Below, piece after piece: positions 43,210-53,805 of a stretch of 64,000 nt of DNA. Every line of letters starts with the position of its first letter. The stretch's first letter is position 1. Source of the DNA: Bathynomus jamesi. Taxonomy: Eukaryota; Arthropoda; Malacostraca; Isopoda; Cirolanidae. The notes beneath the pieces are model-generated. The model had not been told where the DNA came from and ran no database searches. It saw only the letters and a program-made list of their open reading frames with translations. The stretch spans positions 257,501 through 321,500 of the forward strand of contig JAJOZX010003320.1 in NCBI GenBank assembly GCA_023014485.1, written 5' to 3'. The position numbers and the translations under genes are program-made.

Positions 43210-43690
43210 ATCAATGCTACAAGAGTGTCACCCCCTTGGCACCAGTGCCAGTCCAACCCCCCTTGTTGCAAGTCACCCCCAAAGGGGGAGGGGGAATGTT
43301 GCAAGAGCAACAAGGGTTATGCAACTTGGAGGCGGAGTTATCCTCCAAGAGAAAGAGAGAGGAGAAGGAGAGAGAGGAAGAGAGGTGTTCGCCTGGCAGG
43401 AGCCAAGCGCATATTAAGACTTCAGCCGAGCGGCCGTTGTCTTATAGGTCCCTAATCAGCCAGTCGGCTTAATCAGCCAGTGGCTCCAGGCACTATCAGC
43501 CAGTTGGCACAGTGTATACTTCGCCCGTCTATACGCCCATAAAATATTACGCACACACGATTATATGCGTCGGGTTCGAGACCCGGCGGCGGCGCGTCCT
43601 TCCACGGTTGGTAGCCAGGGAAACCTAATGATCCGTGTTAAACTGTAAGTCTAAGGTGGAGTGTAAACATCCTTTCACGAATGGTAGATA
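43210..43690. other. GC-rich non-coding segment with B-box-like motif
   Basis: Contains three copies of an ATCAGCCAGT motif (43450-43508), purine-rich runs (43340-43390) and a GGGTTCGAGACCCGG palindrome at 43569 resembling a tRNA B box. It might be a solo LTR or a tRNA-related remnant. No coding region. Confidence 0.35.
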
Positions 43691-43691
43691 A

Positions 43692-43850
43692 ATGGGTAAC
43701 CAGTCTCCCTCTCGCTCTCTCTCTCACTCCCCTCTCTCCTTCTCGCTCTCTCTCTCCCTCTCGCCCTCTCGCTCTCTCTCCCTCTCTCTCTCTCTCTCTC
43801 TCGCTCTCTCTCTTCTTCCCTCTCGCTCTCTACCTCTCGCGCGCTCTCTT
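43692..43850. repeat. (CT)n-rich low-complexity tract
   Basis: Runs of CTCTCTCCCTCTCG. Reading frames here are poly-Leu/Ser artefacts. Confidence 0.9.
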
Positions 43851-44880
43851 TTATATATACACATCCCAGTTAAAAAGTAGGTCTAGAGGTTAAAAGATTG
43901 ACAGTCGTCAGAATGAACAATTTGGGTGGGAGCAATCGAAAGGTTAACCAAAGAAAGCCTATATATGTACAGTTCCGGAAAAAAGTTCATCTAAAAAAGT
44001 TCTGAAAACTATAAAAAAATTAGTACAAGAGGTGTGCGCAAAATTTATAATAACAATCACGTCAAATTGTATTAATTAACTCAGCCTCTCCCAATTCTGA
44101 GAATTATTCTTTGAAATTATTTTATATCAATGTAAAACCTGCTAATTCCTTCATATATATATATATATATATATATTTATCTTCGTTCACATTTAAAAAT
44201 AAAATTTGAAACATCTGATATTCAGTTTTTCTACAACAACAACAAAATTTAATACGAGAAATGCATGGACTTATTCTGAACTTCTCTCTCATATATATAT
44301 ATATACACACACACACATGTTGTTCATCTAATTCTTTATTGCCGTTTCTCTGGTTTCCAAGATTCGAGATAAGACATACACCATTAAATTATATGACTCA
44401 GCATAGGGTCATTAATTATACCAACCATGAGAAGGTCGAGTTTTAAATAGCGATAATTAAACGAGTCTGGGAAAAGTTGAGGTGATTTTTTTTTTAATCA
44501 TTTCCAGTTCCAGACGATTTAATTTACAGGGCATAATAAATTTTACGAAGCTAATTTAGAGGGGTACCATAATTCGCTCTATTTTCACCCACACGTGTCT
44601 AATTTTCTCTGAAAAGTCACATGATGAGGCGTAGATTATTTTTTTTAATTTATTTATTGTATCGTATAAGAATTCCCCGATACAATAAATTTTACAGCGG
44701 TTTTCCTCATGGATAATTGAATCTGAACTTACCTTCCACTTTTATATTTCAAGATAGGGCACCATAAACCGATTCACAAACCATCCTCATCTACGTCTCT
44801 CTCTCGGTCGAATACAACATCAAAAACAAAGCGTTTCTTTCTCTCTACGAATGGGAATATCTGACACGCTCCAGATTTCA
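43851..44880. other. AT-rich stretch, no gene seen
   Basis: Includes a short (TA)n at 44153-44176 and homopolymer T/A runs. I see no coding region or element ends. Confidence 0.5.
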
Positions 44881-44884
44881 TGGG

Positions 44885-45014
44885 GCAACCAATCACAGCC
44901 CTGTGGGCGGAGCCCACGACCTCTGTTTGGTCGCTATGCAGGCCTACGCGTTAAGCCCCGCCCAAAATTCACTGATAGCCAATAGGAAGCTCGCGAATCG
45001 TGTGTTGTGGGTTG
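44885..45014 (+). promoter_or_regulatory. Upstream promoter elements (CCAAT and GC boxes)
   Basis: Within 130 bp: CCAATCA, GGGCGG, CCCCGCCC and CCAATAG. Removing the hAT MITE at 45023-45823 brings these boxes to within about 35-130 bp of a consensus TATA box (45839). Reads as a compact RNA polymerase II promoter. Confidence 0.55.
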
Positions 45015-45022
45015 GTCACAAG

Positions 45023-45823
45023 TAATGTTCCCTCTATTTTTTTTTAGTCTGAGTGCGCAAGAAATTTTCGTTGTGCATACATTTAGATTCATGGTGAAAA
45101 ATTGTGCAAATTTTTCTGAGCGCTATTATCTTCCAAATGAAATATATATAAATATTAAATACTTAATAAATATTATTTCCATAAGGTGATAGCTTGATCA
45201 TTACGGTATTATTAAATGGATATTAAAAAACTGTTTACAATATTATATATTCTTGAAAAAGAAAAAATTTTATCCATTCTAAAATTATGAATAAAAAAAA
45301 AGTATAATAAAATTCAACAAAATAAAGAAATAAAATAAAAATAACGTTAATTGAAAATTACTATTTTAGTTATCATTTCGCAAAACAATTTTTAGCATTT
45401 AGCAATTTAAAATAGACTATCAAGATTAATATGATTTTATCCATTTACAAAATAGGAATAAAATAAAAAAATAATTTTATTTTTTATGAATTATGAGATA
45501 ATTATTATTCGTTTTTATGGAAAAATAAGAAAGAGAAGGTTTATATTCAATGCGTTAATGTATAAAAGAAAAAATGCAAATACGTAGAGTAAAAAAAATC
45601 TGTATTGCATAATTGCGCGGGCGTCGGCGAAGTCGGGCGGAAGGGATTAATACTTAAAAGAGCGACTATAGAGTATGTTGATGCAAATGGTCAGACCTTG
45701 TGTGACGGTATAATTTTGAAATTTACTGTCGTGACTTATGATACGCTTGAGCCTGTGCGCATTTTATTTTGCTGTGTGCGCGGGTTTCACAACGCGTGCG
45801 CGCGCGCATTAGAGGGAACATTG
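45023..45823. mobile_element. hAT MITE inserted in a promoter
   Basis: Ends TAATGTTCCCTCTA and (inverted) CAATGTTCCCTCTA fit hAT YARNG termini. Exact 8-bp duplication GTCACAAG (45015-45022 and 45824-45831). 801 bp, very AT-rich centre. The 111-codon frame across its right end is not a gene. Confidence 0.92.
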
Positions 45824-45831
45824 GTCACAAG

Positions 45832-45870
45832 CACCCTCTATAAAAGGGACCAGTTCATCTCAATGCGGTG
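45832..45870 (+). promoter_or_regulatory. TATA box and likely start site
   Basis: TATAAAAG at 45839-45846 in a GC-rich setting, with a TCTCAATG start-like sequence about 25 bp downstream. Followed within 90 bp by a strong splice donor. Confidence 0.55.
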
Positions 45871-45953
45871 GAACAGAATGAACTTCTCTCAACGCAAGTT
45901 GTTTCAGAAATTTGTGGCAGAAGCACGATTTTCCCGCTAACGATTTTGCAGAG

Positions 45954-46076
45954 ATGTAAGTAGCTAATTTCTGATTATATTCTGCCGCTTATTCAGTGTT
46001 AACTTATAAAGGGCCGTAATAAATGCGTTTTGAAAAATGTTTTTAATTAGTCTGTTTCCTTCGTGGTTATTTCGGC

Positions 46077-46138
<62 letters not shown>

Positions 46139-47287
46139 TGGAGCTTTAATAATACATTTCTCAATATTTTGAAGACAGCTTCCCACCTAACCTAGCTTTA
46201 TTCTGAATTTTTCTACAACGGAAAATTTACCGTTTATAAAAATATAGCCTAACCTAGCCTAACCTAACCATGGTGTATTCTTTCTCGTTTATAATTTAAT
46301 TAGTAATCTAATTTCCTTTTATTCTGAGTTTTTCTACAACGAAAAGATTAATCCCAGGAGTCGTTCTCGTTTATAATAATATAACTTAACCTAACCTTCT
46401 CGTTTATAATATAACCTAACCTAACACAACTGAACCTAAACAGCCATAATATAACCTAGCCTATCATATCTTAGTCGGGACATAATATAGCCTAACCTAA
46501 CCTAACACAATTGAACCTAACCGGGACATAATATAGTCTAACCTAACCTAGCCTATATATATATCGGCCCAGGACTCTCTATCGATTATAATAATATAAC
46601 CTAACCTAGCCTAACCTAACCATGTTGCATTCTTTCTCGTTTATAATTTGTAATCTAATTTCCTTTTATTCTAATTTTTCTACAACGAAAAAATTAATCC
46701 CATTGTTTTTATTTATTGTCTGTTTCCTTCGTGGTTATTTCGGCATATATATATAGAAACGACGTAAGCATAGAGGAGTGTTCTGCACACGAGGAAGAGA
46801 AATAACGAACAAATGAAAAATGAGTTGACCGCCCAGGAATCGAACCCAGGATCTTCCGATTGCCGGTAGCATATATGACTGGCAATCGGAAGATCCTGGG
46901 TTCGATTCCCTGGCGGTCACCTCATTTTTCATTTGTTCGTTATTTCTCTTCCTCGTGTGCAGAACACTCCTCTATACTTACGTCGTTTCTATACATTAAT
47001 ATACTGCGTGGTCATTGCAGTTAAATGTACATATTCACGATTTGCGAGGGTGCCCTCTCAAGGCATTGGTTTCTGCCCTATCTAGGAGAATTACGACTTC
47101 TGACTGATCGAGGCCCGTTGTGTAGTGGTAGCATATCTGACCGGCAATCGGAAGATCCTGGGTTCGATTCCCGGGCGGTCACCTCATTTTTCATTTGTTC
47201 GTTATTTCTCTTCCTCGTGTGCAGAACACTCCTCTATACTTACGTCGTTTCTATACATTAATATACTGCGTGGTCATTGCAGTCAAA

Positions 47288-47332
<45 letters not shown>

Positions 47333-47647
47333 TGTGTTTTTATTTTGTACTTTTCTCGATAATTTAAAAATTTATAGAAAGTTCTACAGATAGGATTTTA
47401 AAATTACCAAAACTATTAAGACTTGTCTGCGGATTCGAGACCCGTTGCAGGCAGACGGAGCATAGCACACCCAGCTAATCTTACTTTTGAGCTGTAAATT
47501 AGCGTACTTGCTTTTAATTATTCTCTGAGATGTCTTAGACACCCAGTTAATCTTCCTATTAAGCTGTAAATTAGTGCACGGGCTATTGATTATGCTGTTT
47601 CCTTCGTGGTTATTTCGGCATATATCTATCTATCTATCTATCTATCT

Positions 47648-47696
<49 letters not shown>

Positions 47697-49285
47697 CAGT
47701 CGATGAGCGGTATAAGCACGTTCGATATAAGCACATAATCTATATAAGCACTTAATCGTGCGGTCCCAAAAATTTCCATATATATTTTAATAGGAATAAT
47801 CTTTATAAGCACGAACTCGCTATAAGCACGGACGTGGAAGATGCTGATTGGTGGAAAACACATACGTGGAAGATGCTGATTGGTGGAAAACACATACACG
47901 TGGAATTCTGCAGCCTGGATGACTCGAGCTATATTCACAGAATGGTTAATAAAGTTGGACGAGAAAATGCGACGCAAGAAAAGGAAAATTCTCCTGCTGC
48001 TAGATCAGTGCCCCGCATCCTAAGGAAGTCACAACAACAAATGTAGAGGTTGTCTACTTGCCATCGAATACAACGTCACTTCTAGAGCCAATGGATGGTG
48101 GGATTATTCGCTGCCTTAAAGCACACTATCGAAAACAATTAATGAAAGAGTTGGTTGCACGCTTAGATAGTGGCCAGGAAGAATTTCTTCAGTGCTGCTA
48201 AATGTGTAACTGTTTTGGATGCTATTCTCATGCTAAAAACAACGTGGAATAATGTGACCTCGACCACTATCCAAAATTGCTTCAGAAAATGTTTGCCATT
48301 GAATCAGGGAGAAACAATTCAATGCAACGAAGATTCTGAATTAGAAGCTTTAATTAAACAGCGAAGAATGCTCAAACTTGGATGAAGAGTTTATCGAATG
48401 CGATCGTCAACTTGAATGTTTTGAAGAACTGAATGAAGTAAGAAATGATGAGACTGAAGTGTCGGAAGATGTTGAAATTGATGAGATATCCACTACTCCA
48501 CTGCAAGCACTTGCTATGCTTGACGACGTAAAAAGAGTTCTTGAAAAACATGGTATACCAACTCAGGAGTTAAAGAGCACCCAACAAGCAATTCAAATTT
48601 ACATAATACAAAACAAGAGCACGCGACAATCATCAATTTTAGATTATTTTCCAAAATAAATGTATGTACTGTGAAATTTTAATGTACTGTACATACATAT
48701 CATTGTTTTTTATTTGTCTAAATAAATGTTATAAGTATATGTTGTTTTATGAATAAATGAAATTTTAAATAGTTAATTTTTTGTTATTACACATTCCTTT
48801 ATTATTACAGTATTTAAATGATTACTCTTTGTGCAATAAATGCTTCTTAAAAAGCGTCTTATCCATATAAGCACAATGACCTATATAAGCACATTTTGTG
48901 CTGGTCCCGAGAACGTGCTTATATGGTGGAGCTTTAATAATACTTTTCTCGATAATTTAAACAGAGCACAGCAGTAGGATTTTTAAATTACCAAAACTTT
49001 TAAGAATTATCTGCTTTTTTATTATAATTTTTAAAAACCGCGACATTTTCTCTTATTGTAGCTCTTTAATTAAGCTTTATTTTTACTTAACTTTATAGGA
49101 CCGATGCGGAACTTGATCGTGTTATAGCTACTTTTCGTTTTGATGAAAGGGGAATAAATGATATGGATGCTTTACCCCACAAGCAAACCAGCGATCTGAA
49201 CACAGAAGTCGAGGTATTGGCTCACACCCGGTCCAAAGAGTGCCACGTCATCGGGAAACTAATAAAATATTTATTGGGGTGTTAA
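45954..49285 (+). CDS. Small spliced gene with a split start codon
   Basis: Exon 1 (about 45865-45955) ends AGAGAT at a consensus donor GTAAGT (45956). Exon 2 begins at 49099 after a pyrimidine-rich acceptor ending TTTATAG. Splicing joins AT to G, making the start codon, and opens a frame of about 61 residues (TDAELDRVIATFRFDERGIN ... HVIGKLIKYLLG) with a stop at 49283-49285. The frame is open from the acceptor to a stop followed by an A-rich tail, and it converges on the Polinton protease 230 bp away. I do not recognise the protein. It may be a Polinton accessory gene. The intron (45956-49098) holds telomere-like repeats, a SINE, a palindrome and a pogo element. Splicing is inferred. Confidence 0.5.
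46184..46625. repeat. Degenerate CCTAA/TTAGG-like interstitial array
   Basis: Clusters of CTAACCTAACC and CCTAGCCTAACC (46184-46270, 46380-46625), interspersed with duplicated unique segments (TTTATAATTTAATTAGTAAT type). Similar to the arthropod TTAGG telomere repeat but irregular. Confidence 0.75.
46752..46994. repeat. Palindrome of two inverted tRNA-like SINE copies
   Basis: Arms of about 115 bp (46752-46866 and 46879-46994) are near-perfect inverted copies, each with a B-box (GGTTCGATTCC) and the downstream SINE body (CATTTTTCATTTGTTCGTTA). Central 12 bp TAGCATATATGA. Confidence 0.92.
47108..47291 (+). mobile_element. tRNA-related SINE
   Basis: An A-box-like TGTAGTGGTAGC at 47121 and B-box GGTTCGATTCC at 47161, 40 bp apart, with a 5-bp T stem (CTGGG/CCCGG), followed by a non-tRNA body of about 115 bp and a TG/TA tail. 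The same body occurs in the palindrome at 46752-46994. The acceptor and anticodon stems do not pair properly, so it is not a functional tRNA gene. Confidence 0.75.
47622..47696. repeat. (ATCT)n(CT)n(TA)n microsatellite
   Basis: Compound microsatellite directly left of the pogo element; it supplies the TA target. Confidence 0.92.
47697..48925 (+). mobile_element. pogo/Tigger-like element, internally deleted
   Basis: Left end CAGTCGATGAGCGGTATAAG; subterminal motif TATAAGCAC repeated four times near the left and (inverted) three times near the right end (48860-48925). About 1.2 kb. Codes only for the C-terminal part of a DDE/CENP-B-type transposase. A 32-bp tandem duplication lies at 47832-47896. 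Confidence 0.8.
47940..48657 (+). pseudogene. pogo/Tigger transposase C-terminal part with PIP-box
   Basis: Begins around VEVVYLPSNTTSLLEPMDGG, the segment with the third catalytic Asp (EPMDGG), then KAHYRKQLMKELVARLD, TLDAILMLKTTWNNVTSTTI, LPLNQGETIQCNEDSELEAL, an acidic linker, and the last residues QSSILDYFPK. QSSILDYF matches the PCNA-interacting PIP-box (QxxIxxYF). Drosophila pogo transposase is known to bind PCNA through such a C-terminal motif. The N-terminal DNA-binding domain and first two Asp are missing; frame changes near 48050, 48150 and 48385. Confidence 0.8.
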
Positions 49286-49511
49286 GAACAAAACACATTG
49301 TATTCTCATTTAATTTATTAAATGGTAGAAAACATGTACACAGCGGAACCAGTGTCCATTAAATAAGTCTTAACGGGTACATTTTACAGTTACAAATGTT
49401 TATACAACTTTACACAATATAGATATACACCTTTACACAATACAGCGGGTGCTAACATATGGGAACCTTTTTTTTATCTGTCTGCATACATTTTTATCGT
49501 TCATTTCAGTG

Positions 49512-49955
49512 TCGCACAAATCGAATAATTTTTAAAAATTTATAAATAAGTTCCCACGTCACATGTGCATGAGAAATGAGAGGACGTACATCCCGCACGT
49601 GTTACTATAATATCCTTGAAGGCTATACGGGTCCATACAATCTCAGGTACATGTATCTGTTCGATAAACTGCACAACCACAGAATCATTCCAGGGCTGAG
49701 CGCCGAGTGAGTCAAAATAGTACATTCTTTCCCTATTTTTAAAATAGATTGCAAACCATGAATCCCCTCAACCCCCACAATGTCGGTGTTAACGATAATC
49801 CCGTACCAGTTTCTTGTAGTTGGCAACTTCAATATTTCATTCTTCGCAAACACACCGACAAATTTTGAGCGTGTGAAACGGTCACTTTTCATTACTCTCT
49901 GGAGTGTATTCGCGTCCATTTTAAAAGTCTGTGACCACGTTCCTGAAACGATCAA
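49512..49955 (-). pseudogene. PRO: Polinton adenain-like cysteine protease, frameshifted
   Basis: Reads FVGVFAKNEILKLP, then YGIIVNTDIVGVEGIH, where the catalytic His follows; after a frame change YYFDSLGAQPW supplies the acidic residue; after another, YYSNTCGMYVLSFLMHM supplies the catalytic Cys and is followed by a stop. The order His, Asp, Cys is that of adenovirus-type maturation proteases in Polintons. About 150 residues, at least two frame changes and one internal stop. Confidence 0.8.
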
Positions 49956-50052
49956 CTTCTATTAGTGCCTGTGATTCGAGGTAAATTAGCACTCTTATAG
50001 GCGCGTCTATAGGCTTGGCAAATTCCACTCTGTTGTGGACTTAAGTGCGTAT

Positions 50053-51197
50053 TTACGCAGCAGACAAGTCAGGCGAAATATAAAATGAATAAATGTTAAA
50101 TTTTTCGACAAATTCTTTCTGCGTTACATCGAACCCGAGTTCATCACAGGCACTTGTATTATGAGCCAGACTACTATAAGCTCTCGCATAGAGGGGGAAC
50201 ACAGCGTCTGATGAGTAATCCATAATCATAGTTCTTCCCCAAAGCGATGACATTTACGTATAGAGTAATATTTTTAAGGCCGAAATTCTCGAATTTAAAG
50301 GTACTCTTTTTATATTTTCCATTCGTCGAGGCGTGGTCCTGCATTCCAATTAATATCCTTTTAGGTAGGACTCCAAGTGCCACGTTTTCTAGTTGCTTCG
50401 ATGCCAAACCTGCGGTAACCGTGTATAGATTGATCTGTACCCCGTTAATTGGGTATTTTACTGTGACATGTATTAAGTCTTTCTCAATTTCTATTTGTTT
50501 TGGCGAACATAATTTCACTCGGCGTATACGCAAATACACCTCAATTATGTGAATCACTACGGGTTTTGCGCCCTCTTCTTGATCAAACCCCAGATTTATG
50601 CAAATCTCAGGAATCGTGCGGGAAAGCTTCAATTTCATATCCACCCCGTTCATAAGCAGTTTCTCCTGGAATGTAAAATCTGTATGAAGACGTCCAAAAC
50701 ATTCGTGTCTTTTTTTTAGAATTTTCAAATTTATCCTTTATACCATTTTCATCTTTAGTATGGTAATATCTCTCGGCGGTTAAAAAGGTGTCCTTCGCTT
50801 CTTTTGAAAAGTTGAGGACATTTTCCAGATAGGCTCGTAGGTGATAATACCCCGTTCCTGCCGAGATGTTAAATGATTTAAATACACCTCACACTGGCTG
50901 AATCTGGAGTGTAAAAAGTTGGTTTCAGGGTACGCAGAGTAACTATCATCGCAGTCCGTTCCATTAGAATGTGCTTCGCAGCTTAGCGTACATGTACATG
51001 CAGCTCAGGTGAAAAACGTAAGGGCCTGAGCAGGGTATCACGAATTCTATAGGGGCACTCGGCGAACTAATTGTGTTTAATGGGTTAATTGTAATAAAGT
51101 CGCTCTGCTCAATAGAGACCTGAGTGAGGGGCATATCAAAGAGGGACAGTTCCGATTTACAGCATTGTGAACTACACGGATGGATGAAACGCGCCAT
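50053..51197 (-). pseudogene. MCP: Polinton major capsid protein (double jelly roll), broken
   Basis: Start at 51197. N-terminal block has ELSLFDMPLTQVSIEQSDF and APIEFVIPCSGPYVFHLSC, a typical opening of arthropod Polinton capsid proteins. The 50728-50174 block covers the middle (VDMKLKLSRTIPEICINLG, GVLPKRILIGMQDHAST), the last block (50253-50053) the C terminus (FPLYARAYSSLAHNTS). 50740-50960 is readable only in other frames. Three or more frame changes. Each capsid protein of this type would form trimers in an icosahedral shell. Confidence 0.8.
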
Positions 51198-51244
51198 AAC
51201 GAGTCAGAAATAGTGTCACCTCTCTCGACAACTAGTAATCAGCC

Positions 51245-51614
51245 TATGATTCGTGAGGGTAGTTAAAAAATTGATCAGCCATAAGTTGAGCTTAGAGCAC
51301 TTCTTTTTTGATTTCCTTTTACGCTTAGTGCCACGTGATGGTAACCCCTTCTTCCTGGCAGATCTCTTCTTTCCGCCACCACGCACTTTTTTCTTTGCAT
51401 CTCTGATGATCTCGTCCCGTGTACGTTTTAAATGTTTTTTAGAGCTTCTTTAGGTTTAGTTCCACCCATTATGTCTTCTGCCGCGTTAAAACCTGTTTGT
51501 AACGCCTTCCTCCCTAGGTATCTAGCACCCATCTTCAACAGTGGGACAACTGTGCGTAGTATAGATGAAAAAATGGAACCAAGCCAAGCCCATTCCCACT
51601 CTGGTATCTCACTC
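51245..51614 (-). pseudogene. Polinton small basic (core) protein, frameshifted
   Basis: Two pieces in adjacent frames. The first contains VPLLKMGARYLGRKALQTGF and ends TKPKEALKNI; the second is very basic (KKKVRGGGKKRSARKK, RGTKRKRKSKKK). A hydrophobic segment followed by a Lys/Arg/Gly tail is characteristic of the small virion-core-like protein between penton and capsid genes in arthropod Polintons. One indel separates the halves. Confidence 0.7.
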
Positions 51615-52748
51615 CTAGATAGACTGTGGAAAGTGTAGTTTCATTGTTAAGCTCCCATCACCGAATGGGAAATTTTTTCCTTCAATCATTCTTATATATA
51701 TCGAGATGTTGGTTAATAGATTAGTCGCAACATTCACATAATGGGGCGTTTCATATGTAATGCTCAAACTTTTCCCTCTATGGTTGGGGATGTGTGCAAT
51801 GCGCAGCAGTCGCGACTGGGTGTCCCCAACAAATTGGTGCTCTACGATACTGCTGTAAATATAGCACATGTCTGGAGATGGAGAGATTTCACCCAATTTC
51901 TAGAGCTTCAATTGATACATTAAGCTGGGCTGGACATGTCATGCTGTGCCTCGTGAAAGGTATCTCTTTAGAGAGCTGCGCTATATCGGCCCTCGGCCGC
52001 AATTGTGAACAGCTCTTTATCTTTAATATTTCTACTAAGCGTTGATTTTAACTTCAATGTGCATGCATGCGTGTCTATGTTTAAGACTTCAAAAAGTAAA
52101 TCGTTTGTCAGGTACGACTTTTCAAGACTTTTGTTTAACCCCGTCACAATGTCCATGGCTGTGTCATAATGCCCGATTCCAGCGAAATATTTGTGCTATA
52201 GTACTGTTCCTTATCGAACAGGACTGATCGCATAGTATTGTCTAAGGCAGAGCTTTCCAAACTTTTCACGTTGGCGACACACTATTTAAGCATAAAAATT
52301 TTCACACATTTATTAATTTTTGTTATCAAATATCAAAGATCAGATAATTTTTCAGTAGGTGGTTTATATTGTAGCCGATTTTGTTGATACAAAAATCAAA
52401 ATTTTCAAAATACAAAAAAATTGAATATAATTAAATTTGGCGACACACCTGGGAGGTATTGGCGACACACTAATATGTCGCGACACAGTTTGGAAAGCTC
52501 TGGTCTAAGGCTATGCCTAATTTTTCGTACTCATCGTTTCTTCTAAGGATCAGAAATATGATTGGCTCATTTTCAAGAGTTAAAAATTTGGAGACTAACT
52601 GGAGATCACATAAACCCACCTCATACGAAACACTCTCCAATTCAATGGGTCCGTGGAGTTCTGTCACAAAGTTGACGAGGGTGTTGTTAGGATGTACAGA
52701 GAGAGAAGAAGAGGACGGGAGTGTGACATAGAAGTGACTAGGCGCCAT
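51615..52748 (-). pseudogene. Polinton minor capsid (penton) protein, broken by a MITE
   Basis: Start at 52748: SHFYVTLPSSSSLSVHPNNT and VSYEVGLCDLQLVSKFLTLE are the conserved opening of Polinton penton proteins. After the MITE (52248-52502) coding traces resume (52156-51968) and the C-terminal block 51896-51615 has YIYSSIVEHQFVGDTQSRLL and IYIRMIEGKNFPFGDGSLTM, the conserved end. About 350 residues in all. Several frame changes in the middle. Confidence 0.8.
52248..52502. mobile_element. hAT MITE (Charlie-like) in the penton gene
   Basis: Ends CAGAGCTTTCCAAAC in inversion; exact 8-bp duplication GTCTAAGG (52240-52247 and 52503-52510). 255 bp, with GGCGACACAC repeats near both ends. Confidence 0.93.
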
Positions 52749-52756
52749 GTTACATA

Positions 52757-53805
52757 CTAATCAAGCTTCCTTATTGCAGCAGCTTTTATATAGGTGTTGA
52801 AGCTTTCTGGGAAACCCAGCCATTTCACCAGGTACATTTTTCTCTTTCCTGAACCTTTGCTGCCTAAAATTTTTTTAATTTTAAACACATTTTTTCCTAA
52901 ATTAAATGTCACTTTCTGCAACTCCTCGCGGTAAAAGGCTCCAGCGATCTCTTCCCCATTCAAATCTTCAACGTAATACATCATTATCTCGTGTTTAGGT
53001 CTCATAGCACGAACTTTAAAAATCTCACGTGTCCATCCTTGCTCAAATCCCTTCGCGAATTTATTTCCCGAACGTGATAGCCTTACATAATCATTGATTT
53101 TGAAATGTGTAGAGTTGGGGCGGTGCTCCATCTCTTCTCACCTGGCAGCGTACCTCTTTCTAAAACTTCGTTAGGTGTTGTGCCAATCGTACGGTGGTGT
53201 GAACGGTTGTATGATGATGCCAATGACCCGAGAACGTTTATATATCTGTATGTGTTTTTGTGTAAAATAGCGATGCATGCGTTCCTTTATGGTACGTTGA
53301 ACTCTTTCAGCTAAAGAGGCCTTATGTATAGAACTGCTAGTGTAGTAACTGATATTAAACTCTGTCAGCATGTTCTGAAAACGCGACCTATAAATTCTTT
53401 CCCCATATCCGTACAAAAATAGCCAGGAACCCTTTCTTCTTTTAACATCAACGTTTTGGTCGCTTTAGCAACTGTTTCAGGCGATTTATTTTTCAGGAAA
53501 ATTAGCCACAGCTATCTAGAGAATACATCGATTATGAATAGGATGTAACGATAGCCGTCGTTATACACTGAGTATCTTTGCATGTCTGTTAAATCCGCTT
53601 GCCAAATAGAGTCAATCGATGCCACGGTTTGAAACATTTTTCTTACCGGTTTATGAAGTGTATAAGCATCCTGTTCCCGCAAAAACCGCTCAACATCTTT
53701 TTTTCCTACTCCGTAAACACCTCTGTACAGTCTATTAACGCCACCATAGGAGGCGGGGTTAGAAATGTCATAATTGCGTTTACTTAATATGTTAGCCATT
53801 TGCAT
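52757..53805 (-). pseudogene. INT: Polinton integrase, three blocks
   Basis: Block 1 (53805-53512): N-terminal zinc-binding-like region, then IDSIWQADLTDMQRY with the first catalytic Asp and LFIIDVFSR. Block 2 (53460-53171, frame changes): second Asp in YFCTDMGKEF, catalytic Glu in ASLAERVQRTIKERMHRYF. Block 3 (53131-52757): SH3-like FKINDYVRLSRSGNKFAKGF and a C-terminal chromodomain (KMYLVKWLGFPESFNTYI). The full DDE retroviral-type integrase plus chromodomain is typical for Polintons and may direct insertion to modified chromatin. Two or three frame changes. Confidence 0.88.

Larger units (their letters stand above)
46051..49015. repeat. Three diverged copies of a (TA)n-centred unit in the intron
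   Basis: TTCCTTCGTGGTTATTTCGG followed by CATATATA occurs at 46056, 46726 and 47601. The right-hand partner TATATGGTG..., leading to TTTCTC.ATAATTTAAA-like sequence, occurs at 46132, 47328 and 48921. Copy 1 contains only TA repeats; copy 2 has the tRNA-related SINE/palindrome between its halves; copy 3 has the pogo element. Confidence 0.7.

Noticed and set aside
43290..43640. Solo LTR with primer-binding site
   Set aside because: TG-start, GC-rich and B-box features are suggestive, but no second LTR, clear CA end or target duplication was found.
43681..43893. Leu/Ser-rich frames
   Set aside because: Translations of the CT-rich tract.
45605..45940. 111-codon plus-strand frame
   Set aside because: It starts inside the hAT MITE and runs across its end into the TATA region and leader; no family resemblance.
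45861..45955. Exon 1 spliced directly to the polymerase acceptor at 55560
   Set aside because: The junction would not create a start codon or join an open frame; splicing to 49099 does.
47101..47180. Functional tRNA gene
   Set aside because: A and B boxes and T stem are present, but acceptor and anticodon stems do not pair; repeated copies with a common non-tRNA tail indicate a SINE.
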